From JBGTLA01 sp041744375 (GTDB lineage: Bacteria > Actinomycetota > Acidimicrobiia > Spongiisociales > ZC4RG35), in the NCBI GenBank assembly GCA_041744375.1, contig JBGTLA010000099.1, positions 1-19,437 of the forward strand: 19,437 nucleotides of DNA, written 5' to 3'. A program made the translations under genes and the position numbers. Below are positions 13,721 through 19,437 of this stretch, piece after piece. Within the stretch, counting starts at the first letter, position 1, and each line of letters begins with the position of its first letter. Below the pieces are notes generated by a model that worked only from the letters and a program-made list of their open reading frames with translations, made no database searches and was not told the DNA's origin.

Positions 13721-15351
13721 TGCGTCCTGTCGATAAGAAGATGATCTCTTATATGTTGACTCCCACCCTGACGGCCTCCCTCCGCCCCGAATTGTCGGAC
13801 ATTCTCACCGCCGAGGCGCTGGCCTTCGTGACCGAGTTGCACGGCGAATTTGCCCAGCGTCGCCAACATCTCTTGGAGGCGCGGCGCCGCCGTCAAACCG
13901 AGATAGACGCCGGGACGATGCCGGATTTCGACCCGGACACGGCCGAGATCCGCCGCTCGGAGTGGCAGGTGCCCCCTGCCCCCGACGATCTGGCCGACCG
14001 ACGGGTCGAGATCACCGGACCCACCGAGCGAAAGATGATGATCAATGCCCTCAACTCGGGGGCGCGGGTTTTCATGGCCGACTTCGAGGACGCCACCTCT
14101 CCCACCTGGTCGAACCTCATCGAAGGGCAACTCAACGTCCTCGATGCGCACCGGGGGAGCCTCACCCTGGAGACCCCCGAAAAGACGTACGCCGTGGGCG
14201 ACGACCCGGCCACCCTCGTCATCCGGCCACGGGGATGGCACCTGGGGGAAAGGCACCTGGTCATCGGTGACGAACGGGCCGTGGCGTCCTTGGTCGACTT
14301 CGGGCTGTATCTCTTCTGGGGAGGTCGCGCCGCTCTGGAAGCGGGCAGCGGGCCGTACCTCTACCTGCCCAAACTCGAAAGCCATCACGAGGCCCGGCTG
14401 TGGAACGATGTGTTCACCTACTCCCAGGAGCGTCTCGGGATGCCCGAGGGAACGATCCGCGCCACCGTGCTGATCGAGACCATCACGGCTGCCTTCGAGA
14501 TGGACGAGATCCTCCATGCCCTCGGCCCCCACGCCTCGGGTCTCAACGCCGGCCGCTGGGATTACATCTTCTCGATCATCAAGCGGTTCCGCAACCACCC
14601 CGACAAGATGTTGCCCGACCGGGCCCAGGTCACGATGGAGGTGCCCTTCATGCGGGCCTACACCGAACTGATGGTGGCCACCTGTCATCGTCGCCGCGCC
14701 CATGCCATCGGCGGCATGGCCGCCTTCATCCCCAACCGCCGCCTCCCCGACGTCACTGAGCACGCTCTCGGCCAGGTGGCCGCCGACAAGCGGCGCGAAG
14801 CCGAGCAGGGTTGCGACGGTACCTGGGTGGCCCATCCCGACCTCGTAGAGGTGGCCATGGCCGAATTCGATCGTGTCCTGGGGGACCGCCCCCATCAGAT
14901 CGACCGACTGCGCGACGACGTGAACGTCTCGGGAGCCGAGCTCTTGGACACGCACGTCGAGGGAGGTCGCATCACCAGAGAGGGCATCGCCACGAACGTG
15001 TCGGTGGGTATCCGCTACCTGGCTGCCTGGCTGACGGGCACCGGAGCCGCCGCCATCGACAACCTCATGGAGGACGCCGCCACCGCCGAGATCTCCCGCA
15101 GCGCCCTCTGGCAGTGGGTCCGTCACGGCGCCACCACCGCCGACGGGTCCCCCATCACCGCCGAGCTGGTCCGCGCCGTCGTCGACGAGGAGATGGGCGG
15201 ATTGGCCCAGGCCCTGGGTGAGGAGGCTTTCACTGCCGGCCGCTATCACGAGGCACGTTCCCTCTTCGAAGAGGTCGCCCTCGCCCCCGATTTCATCGAT
15301 TTCTTGACGATCCCCGCATACGAGAAGCTAGACCGAGAGGAAACGGCGTGA
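13720..15351 (+). CDS. aceB: Malate synthase (type A)
   Basis: Malate synthase joins glyoxylate and acetyl-CoA to give malate, the second glyoxylate-shunt reaction. From ATG 13720 it has 543 residues, the type A size (type G is about 720). Motifs in order: ITGPTERKMMINALNSGA and VFMADFEDATSP (about 98-128), RPRGWHL (169-175), YLPKLESHHEA, VLIET with Glu 253, GLNAGRWDY with Asp 281, and the terminal MEDAATAEISRSALWQW block with the conserved catalytic acid. The start is uncertain. In-frame candidates are TTG 13714, ATG 13720, 13741 and 13753, none with a good ribosome binding site; family alignment from memory tolerates all of them. It is divergent from the RamB-like regulator, and its stop overlaps the isocitrate lyase GTG. 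Confidence 0.95.
   Translation: MRPVDKKMISYMLTPTLTASLRPELSDILTAEALAFVTELHGEFAQRRQHLLEARRRRQTEIDAGTMPDFDPDTAEIRRSEWQVPPAPDDLADRRVEITGPTERKMMINALNSGARVFMADFEDATSPTWSNLIEGQLNVLDAHRGSLTLETPEKTYAVGDDPATLVIRPRGWHLGERHLVIGDERAVASLVDFGLYLFWGGRAALEAGSGPYLYLPKLESHHEARLWNDVFTYSQERLGMPEGTIRATVLIETITAAFEMDEILHALGPHASGLNAGRWDYIFSIIKRFRNHPDKMLPDRAQVTMEVPFMRAYTELMVATCHRRRAHAIGGMAAFIPNRRLPDVTEHALGQVAADKRREAEQGCDGTWVAHPDLVEVAMAEFDRVLGDRPHQIDRLRDDVNVSGAELLDTHVEGGRITREGIATNVSVGIRYLAAWLTGTGAAAIDNLMEDAATAEISRSALWQWVRHGATTADGSPITAELVRAVVDEEMGGLAQALGEEAFTAGRYHEARSLFEEVALAPDFIDFLTIPAYEKLDREETA
15335..15342 (+). promoter_or_regulatory. Ribosome binding site for aceA
   Basis: GAGAGGAA sits five bases before the GTG at 15348. 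It supports this start, which overlaps the malate synthase stop. Confidence 0.65.
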
Positions 15352-16625
15352 ACGACATCGAAAGCATGGCGAGGCGGCTGCAGCAGGAATGGGACACCGA
15401 CCCCCGCTGGAAGGACGTCGAGCGCCCTTACTCCGCCGAAGAGGTGGCGCGTCTCCGCGGCAGCCTCTCCGAAGAACACACGCTGGCCGCGGCGATGGCA
15501 GTCAAGCTGTGGGACCAGCTCGGCTCCTCCGACTACGTCAGAGCATTGGGCGCGATGACGGGCGGGCAGGCCGTGCAGATGGTCAAGGCCGGCCTGGAGG
15601 CGATCTATCTCTCCGGCTGGCAGGTGGCGGGCGATGCCAACCTGGGCGACCAGGTCTACCCCGACCAGTCCCTCTATCCCGCCAACTCGGCTCCGGCGCT
15701 GGTCCGCAGGATCAACAACGCCCTCCGTCGCGCCGACCAGATCGCCTGGTCCGAGGGTGACACCTCGGTCGACTGGTTCGTCCCGATCGTGGCCGATGGC
15801 GAGGCCGGCTTCGGGGGCGCTCTCAACGTGTTCGAGCTCACCAAGAGTTTCATCGAGGCGGGGGCAGCCGGCGTTCACTTCGAAGATCAACTCGCCGCCG
15901 AGAAGAAGTGCGGCCACATGGGCGGAAAGGTGCTCGTGCCCACCAGTCAGCACATCCGCTCGCTGGTGGCCGCTCGCCTGGCGGCCGACGTGGCCGGTGT
16001 CCCCACGCTCATCGTGGCGCGAACCGACGCCAACGGTGCGAACCTCATCACCTCCGATGTCGACGACCGTGACCGGCCGTTCCTGACCGGCGAGCGCACG
16101 GCGGAGGGCTTCTTCCGGGTGCGCAGCGGGCTCGACCAGGCAATCTCCCGGGGGCTCTCGTATGCCCCTTATGCGGACCTCCTCTGGTGCGAGACGGCCA
16201 CCCCCGACCTCGACGAGGCTCGCAGGTTCGCCGATGCCATCCACGCCGAGTTCCCCGACAAGTTGCTCGCCTACAACTGCTCGCCCTCGTTCAACTGGAA
16301 GGCGGCCATCGATGACGCCACCATCGCCTCTTTTCAGAAGGAGCTGGCTGCGATGGGACACAAATTCCAGTTCATCACCCTGGCCGGGTTCCATGCCCTC
16401 AACGCCTCGATGTTCGAACTGGCCAAGGGATACGCCCAAAACGGCATGCCCGCCTACGTCGAGCTCCAGCAACGCGAATTCGGTCTCGAACCGATGGGCT
16501 ACACCGCCACCCGCCATCAGAGGGAGGTGGGAGCGGGGTACTTCGACGCCGTCAACAACGTCATCACCGGCGGGACCGCCTCCACCCTGGCCCTCGAGGG
16601 CAGCACGGAGAAGGCCCAGTTCTGA
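15348..16625 (+). CDS. aceA: Isocitrate lyase
   Basis: Isocitrate lyase splits isocitrate into glyoxylate and succinate, the first glyoxylate-shunt step. The 425-residue length matches the shorter bacterial form (such as mycobacterial Icl1). The signature KKCGHMGGK is at 186-194 with catalytic Cys 188. Other family motifs are SGWQVAGDAN (89-98), IVADGEAGFGG (147-157), HFEDQ (177-181), ARTDANGA, LLWCETATPD and the YNCSPSFNW substrate loop. It starts with GTG overlapping the aceB TGA (GTGA), with GAGAGGAA upstream, so aceB and aceA are one coupled operon, presumably controlled from the ramB-aceB region. Methylisocitrate lyase (PrpB) is smaller and lacks this extended form; some Icl proteins also act on methylisocitrate, which cannot be judged here. 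Confidence 0.97.
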   Translation: MNDIESMARRLQQEWDTDPRWKDVERPYSAEEVARLRGSLSEEHTLAAAMAVKLWDQLGSSDYVRALGAMTGGQAVQMVKAGLEAIYLSGWQVAGDANLGDQVYPDQSLYPANSAPALVRRINNALRRADQIAWSEGDTSVDWFVPIVADGEAGFGGALNVFELTKSFIEAGAAGVHFEDQLAAEKKCGHMGGKVLVPTSQHIRSLVAARLAADVAGVPTLIVARTDANGANLITSDVDDRDRPFLTGERTAEGFFRVRSGLDQAISRGLSYAPYADLLWCETATPDLDEARRFADAIHAEFPDKLLAYNCSPSFNWKAAIDDATIASFQKELAAMGHKFQFITLAGFHALNASMFELAKGYAQNGMPAYVELQQREFGLEPMGYTATRHQREVGAGYFDAVNNVITGGTASTLALEGSTEKAQF

Positions 16626-16713
16626 CCTCTGGCATGGCATTCCCGATGGGGACCGCTCGGCGATGGCGCCGCCTCGATCTGCTGGTAGTTTCAATGGTCA
16701 ATGACGCGGGCAT

Positions 16714-16727
16714 CGGGTATTCACCCG
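16714..16727. promoter_or_regulatory. Short inverted repeat CGGGT-ATTC-ACCCG upstream of the GAPDH-like gene
   Basis: Five-base arms CGGGT and ACCCG flank ATTC in the 154-bp gap after aceA. It could be an operator half-site pair or a tiny hairpin. No T-run follows, so it is not a classical terminator. It may be chance in GC-rich DNA. Confidence 0.2.
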
Positions 16728-16766
16728 GCGTGAGGCGTTGACCAGCCATCACCGACACTTCGGCGC

Positions 16767-16774
16767 GGAGGGAG
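16767..16774 (+). promoter_or_regulatory. Strong ribosome binding site for the type II GAPDH-like gene
   Basis: GGAGGGAG ends five bases before the ATG at 16780. It decides this start over an in-frame TTG at 16738, whose extra 14 residues precede the Rossmann fold without family support. Confidence 0.75.
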
Positions 16775-16779
16775 CGGAC

Positions 16780-17838
16780 ATGTCCAAGATCGTCCACATC
16801 GTGGGGACCGGCACGATCGGTGAGCCCCTCATCGGGTTGCTCGCCGATCATCGCCAGCACTTCGGGATCGACGAGGTCACATTCCACAAGCGCACCCCCC
16901 TCGTCACGGAACGGTCGAAGGTCAACGATCTGGTGCGGCGGGGGGCGTCGCTGGCCGTCGACGCCGACAAACGCTCGACTTTCGAGGAACTCGGGCATAG
17001 CCCCAAATACGAGACCGTCGAGGCGCTGGAGCAAGCCACCATCGTGCTCGACTGCACCCCGGTCGGCAACGCCAACAAGAAGGACTACTACGAGCACCTG
17101 ATCAACCCGGTCGGGTTCATGGCCCAGGGTTCGGAGTTCGGTTTCGGGAAGATGTACGCCCGCGGGATCAACGACGACGCGCTCGTCGCCGGGGAAGATC
17201 GGTTCTTGCAGATCGTGTCGTGCAACACCCACAACATTTCGGCACTGATCAAGACACTGGCGATGGAAGAAGACGGTACCAACCACCTCACCGACGGCCG
17301 CTTTCTGTGTCTACGCAGGGCCAACGACATCTCCCAGGACACCGGATACGTTGCCAGTCCGACTGTCGACAGCCACCCAGAGGACCGCTTCGGCACCCAT
17401 CATGCGCGCGATGCCAACGCCCTGTTCGCCACCATGGGCTATGACCTGAACCTGTTCTCGTCGGCGGTGAAACTCAACACCCAGTACATGCACTCGGTCC
17501 ACTTCTCGCTCACCCTCGACCGCGAGATGAGCCTGGACGAGGTCAAGGAACGGCTGTTGTCCAACACCCGCGTGGCGGTCACGTACAAACGCTCGGCCAA
17601 TGCGGTGTTCTCCTTCGGGCGCGATCACGGCTACTACGGCCGCATCCTCTCCCAAGCGGTAGTTTCCCTCGACACCCTCGCCGTCCGCAACGGGAACGAA
17701 TTGGTCGGCTTCTGCTTCACGCCCCAAGACGGCAACCCCATGCTGTCGACGGTCGCCGCCATGTTGTGGTACCTCGACCCCGACGAGGTGGACGACAAGA
17801 TCGACATCCTGCGCCGTTACCTGTTCCGCGAGGTATGA
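16780..17838 (+). CDS. Type II (archaeal-type) glyceraldehyde-3-phosphate dehydrogenase homologue
   Basis: The 352-residue protein begins with a Rossmann dinucleotide-binding fold (GTGTIGEPL at 9-17). It has the archaeal GAPDH pattern: DCTPVGNANKKDYY (91-104), then SCNTHN (147-152) with the presumed catalytic Cys 148. These are followed by LCLRRANDISQDTG (177-189) and SHPEDRFGTHHARD (198-211), corresponding to the R-R-A-x-D and S-H-H-G-x-D motifs. Type II GAPDH interconverts glyceraldehyde 3-phosphate and 1,3-bisphosphoglycerate with NAD(P). The match is by remembered motif order, not by search. The usual SCNTTGL is altered to SCNTHNI, and the catalytic His could be 207 or 208, so a different aldehyde substrate is possible. 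It lies after the glyoxylate genes, in line with gluconeogenesis. A strong GGAGGGAG precedes the ATG. Confidence 0.7.
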   Translation: MSKIVHIVGTGTIGEPLIGLLADHRQHFGIDEVTFHKRTPLVTERSKVNDLVRRGASLAVDADKRSTFEELGHSPKYETVEALEQATIVLDCTPVGNANKKDYYEHLINPVGFMAQGSEFGFGKMYARGINDDALVAGEDRFLQIVSCNTHNISALIKTLAMEEDGTNHLTDGRFLCLRRANDISQDTGYVASPTVDSHPEDRFGTHHARDANALFATMGYDLNLFSSAVKLNTQYMHSVHFSLTLDREMSLDEVKERLLSNTRVAVTYKRSANAVFSFGRDHGYYGRILSQAVVSLDTLAVRNGNELVGFCFTPQDGNPMLSTVAAMLWYLDPDEVDDKIDILRRYLFREV

Positions 17839-17851
17839 GCGGCCCGGGGAG

Positions 17852-18100
17852 ATGCACGACCCGCTCGAATTGGTGGCCGAGGCAGTGACGGCCCTCGGCC
17901 GCGGCGACGGTCCGGCGGCGCGAGCTGCCATAGCTGGGGCAGTGGCCGGCGACAAGGCCCTGGAGCGGGTGGCCGACGCCGTCGACGTGGCTGCCGCGCG
18001 GCTCGAATCGGGCGAGGAGATGGAAGCTTCGATGTGGAACGCCCTGGCCGACGCCTGCCCCTCGGAGCTGAGGGCAGTGATCGAGTCGGCGCGTTCCTGA
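17852..18100 (+). CDS. Small Ala-rich helical protein, unknown function
   Basis: An ATG at 17852, 13 bases after the GAPDH-like gene, opens an 82-residue frame that ends 13 bases before the PHP phosphatase start. The protein is rich in Ala and Glu and looks wholly alpha-helical, without a signal peptide, membrane segment or cysteine ligand set (one Cys only). GGGGAG directly abuts the ATG, closer than ideal, so ribosome loading may depend on the upstream gene. Tight packing and the lack of a competing frame support a real gene. No family is recognised. Confidence 0.6.
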   Translation: MHDPLELVAEAVTALGRGDGPAARAAIAGAVAGDKALERVADAVDVAAARLESGEEMEASMWNALADACPSELRAVIESARS

Positions 18101-18113
18101 CACCCTCGCTTCG

Positions 18114-19004
18114 ATGTCCGACTACCACTTGCATCTCCATCCCCATGTCGAGGCCGGCGAACCTCTTGCGCCCGGACCCCCCCAAGGCGAATACCCGCCG
18201 GGCCACATCGAGGCGTACGTCGAGGCCGCCGCCGCCCGCGGCATCACCGAGATCGGATTCACCGAGCATCTCTACCGGTGTCGAGAGGCGGCGCCCGTAC
18301 TGGGCGAGTTCTGGGATCGTTCCGACATCGCGCCCGACCTGGCGTCCTTGACGGCCGAAATGGTTGCGGCCGACCTGACCCTGTCGCTCGACGCCTACGT
18401 GACCGAAGTGCAAGCCGCCAAGGACCGGGGCCTTCCGGTCCGACTCGGGCTCGAGGTCGACTACTTTCCCGAAACGATCGATGCGGTGGGCGAGTTGCTG
18501 GCCCCGTATCCGTGGGACTTCCTCATCGGGTCGGTGCACTGGGTGGGTGGATGGGCCGTGGATGCGGGCCACTCCGTCCATGAGTTCGATCGGCGCGGGG
18601 TCGAGCAGGCGTGGTCGGACTACTTCGCGATCGAGGAACAGTTGGCGGCCTCGGGGGCGGTAGACGTGCTCGCCCACGTCGACGTCGTGAAGAAGTACGG
18701 GTATCGGCCCGATGCCGACCCCACTCCCTGGTTTCGAGCGGTGGTGGCGGCCGCCCGCCAGAGCGGCACCGCCGTGGAGGTCTCGAGCCAGGGACTGCGG
18801 AACCAGGCGCAAGAGGTCTATCCCGCTCCCGACTTCCTCCGCCTCTTCTGTGAGGCCGGAGTAGGAATCACCCTCGCCAGCGACGCCCATGTGCCCACCG
18901 AAGCCGGCTGGGGCCATGCCCAGGTGGTGGCGGCCGCCCGCGCCGCCGGGTATTCGCACCGCCTGCGCTTCGCAGAGCGACATCCATCGTCTGTCCCCCT
19001 GTGA
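18114..19004 (+). CDS. PHP-domain phosphatase, histidinol-phosphatase (HisK) type
   Basis: The 296-residue protein is a PHP-family metal-dependent phosphatase with the histidinol-phosphatase layout. Metal-ligand motifs are all present: DYHLHLH (3-9; His 5, His 7), FTEH (His 52), GLEVDYFPE (112-120; Glu 114), GSVHWVG (His 142), LAHVD (His 188) and ASDAH (Asp 257, His 259). HisK removes phosphate from histidinol phosphate in histidine synthesis. No other his gene is nearby, and the gene follows a GAPDH-like gene and a small protein, so another sugar- or amino-alcohol phosphate is possible. The ATG at 18114 has no strong ribosome binding site and lies 13 bases after the previous stop, implying coupling. 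Confidence 0.85.
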   Translation: MSDYHLHLHPHVEAGEPLAPGPPQGEYPPGHIEAYVEAAAARGITEIGFTEHLYRCREAAPVLGEFWDRSDIAPDLASLTAEMVAADLTLSLDAYVTEVQAAKDRGLPVRLGLEVDYFPETIDAVGELLAPYPWDFLIGSVHWVGGWAVDAGHSVHEFDRRGVEQAWSDYFAIEEQLAASGAVDVLAHVDVVKKYGYRPDADPTPWFRAVVAAARQSGTAVEVSSQGLRNQAQEVYPAPDFLRLFCEAGVGITLASDAHVPTEAGWGHAQVVAAARAAGYSHRLRFAERHPSSVPL

Positions 19005-19049
19005 GACGTCGAAGCCCCGGCGGATGGCCGGAATCTCCGTGATAGCCGA

Positions 19050-19055
19050 TACCAT
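19050..19055 (+). promoter_or_regulatory. Possible -10 box TACCAT for the flavin-reductase-like gene
   Basis: TACCAT ends nine bases before the GTG at 19065, the same spacing as seen at ftsK. No Shine-Dalgarno sequence is evident and no -35 box is clear. Confidence 0.3.
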
Positions 19056-19064
19056 CGGCGGTCC

Positions 19065-19437
19065 GTGAACATCCACCCCGACCACCCTTTCGCCACCCCC
19101 ACCGACCAACGCGCCCCGTTTCGACAGCTGCGTGGCCGCCTGGCAGCAGCCGTCACGGTGGTGGCGTCCGGCGACGAGAGCCGTCGCTTTGGAGTCACGG
19201 TCAGTTCGGTGTTGGTGGTGGAAGGCGACGAGCCGCTGGTGGCCGTTCTGGTCGGCGCCGGTTCCGAGTTCGCCGACGTAGCCCGCCAGCGCGGCACCTT
19301 CACCGTCCATGTCCTCGCCGAGGCCCACCGAGCGGTGGCAGAGGTGTTCGCCGGCCTGCGGCCCGCGCCCGGCGGCATGTTCGCGTCGACGTCGGTTTCG
19401 ACGTCGACCTGGGGGCCGCGCCTCGACGACATCGCCG
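19065..19437 (+). CDS. Flavin-reductase-like FMN-binding protein, partial
   Basis: A GTG at 19065 opens a frame that continues to the right window edge, giving 124 N-terminal residues. The segment from LRGRLAAAVTVVAS through FGVTVSSVLVV and PLVAVLVGAGSEFADVARQRGTFTVHVLAEAHR fits the N-terminal split-barrel of the flavin reductase-like family. These proteins bind FMN or FAD and usually reduce flavin for a monooxygenase partner, or act as small FMN oxidoreductases. The initial G-V-T-V-S-S stands where the family shows G-x-T-x-S-S. The C-terminal half, with the rest of the flavin site, is outside the window, so the substrate cannot be judged. It lies 60 bp after the PHP gene and may have its own promoter. 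Confidence 0.75.
   Translation, partial: MNIHPDHPFATPTDQRAPFRQLRGRLAAAVTVVASGDESRRFGVTVSSVLVVEGDEPLVAVLVGAGSEFADVARQRGTFTVHVLAEAHRAVAEVFAGLRPAPGGMFASTSVSTSTWGPRLDDIA

Noticed and set aside
13705..16694. Two long minus-strand open frames opposite malate synthase and isocitrate lyase
   Set aside because: Both are shadows of strongly supported enzymes. Neither has a recognisable motif or plausible start context.
19017..19031. CCGGC-GGATG-GCCGG hairpin after the PHP gene, considered as a terminator
   Set aside because: Only a five-base stem and no following T-run. Such short GC palindromes are expected by chance here.
17817..19328. Long minus-strand open frame across the small gene, the PHP phosphatase and the flavin reductase start
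   Set aside because: It covers three plus-strand genes and their gaps. Its composition is typical of antisense high-GC translation and it has no domain.

Overview
The window is one continuous, gene-dense, high-GC stretch with strong G/C third-position bias. It reads as chromosome of an actinobacterium, with no mobile elements, tRNA, rRNA or CRISPR visible. The block dapA - RNase J - ftsK, with an M16 peptidase upstream, matches a gene order known from actinomycetes. Several genes begin 6-9 nt after a TAnnnT box with no ribosome binding site, which fits the common actinobacterial habit of leaderless transcription. A RamB-type regulator beside glyoxylate-shunt genes also points to Actinobacteria. 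A deeper lineage such as Acidimicrobiia is only a guess.

Left part (1-8.9 kb): a truncated HExxH protein (minus) diverges from an M16 zinc peptidase (plus). A minus-strand group follows: a two-domain META lipoprotein, a cyclophilin prolyl isomerase and a small four-helix membrane protein, the last two overlapping by GTGA. Divergent from these are dapA (lysine/diaminopimelate synthesis), rnj (RNase J) and, after a 205-bp gap holding short tandem and inverted repeats, ftsK (chromosome translocase).

Middle (8.9-12.2 kb): a tightly coupled three-gene operon encodes E1 alpha, E1 beta and E2 of a 2-oxoacid dehydrogenase complex (pyruvate or branched-chain type). No E3 gene lies in the window.

Right part (12.2-19.4 kb): a RamB/ScfR-type regulator is read leftward from a short divergent promoter region. 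Malate synthase and isocitrate lyase, the two glyoxylate-shunt enzymes, are read rightward from the same region and overlap by GTGA. Next come a dehydrogenase resembling the archaeal (type II) glyceraldehyde-3-phosphate dehydrogenase, an 82-residue protein of unknown role, a PHP-family phosphatase of the histidinol-phosphatase type, and the start of a flavin-reductase-like protein cut by the window edge.

Taken together, the right half looks like carbon-source control: 2-oxoacid oxidation to acyl-CoA, acetyl-CoA assimilation through the glyoxylate shunt, and a possible gluconeogenic triose-phosphate step, with a RamB-like regulator between the modules. No clearly new multi-gene system was seen. 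The most unusual items are the archaeal-type GAPDH homologue, the repeat cluster before ftsK, the leaderless promoter architecture, and the ramB-aceB divergent region.
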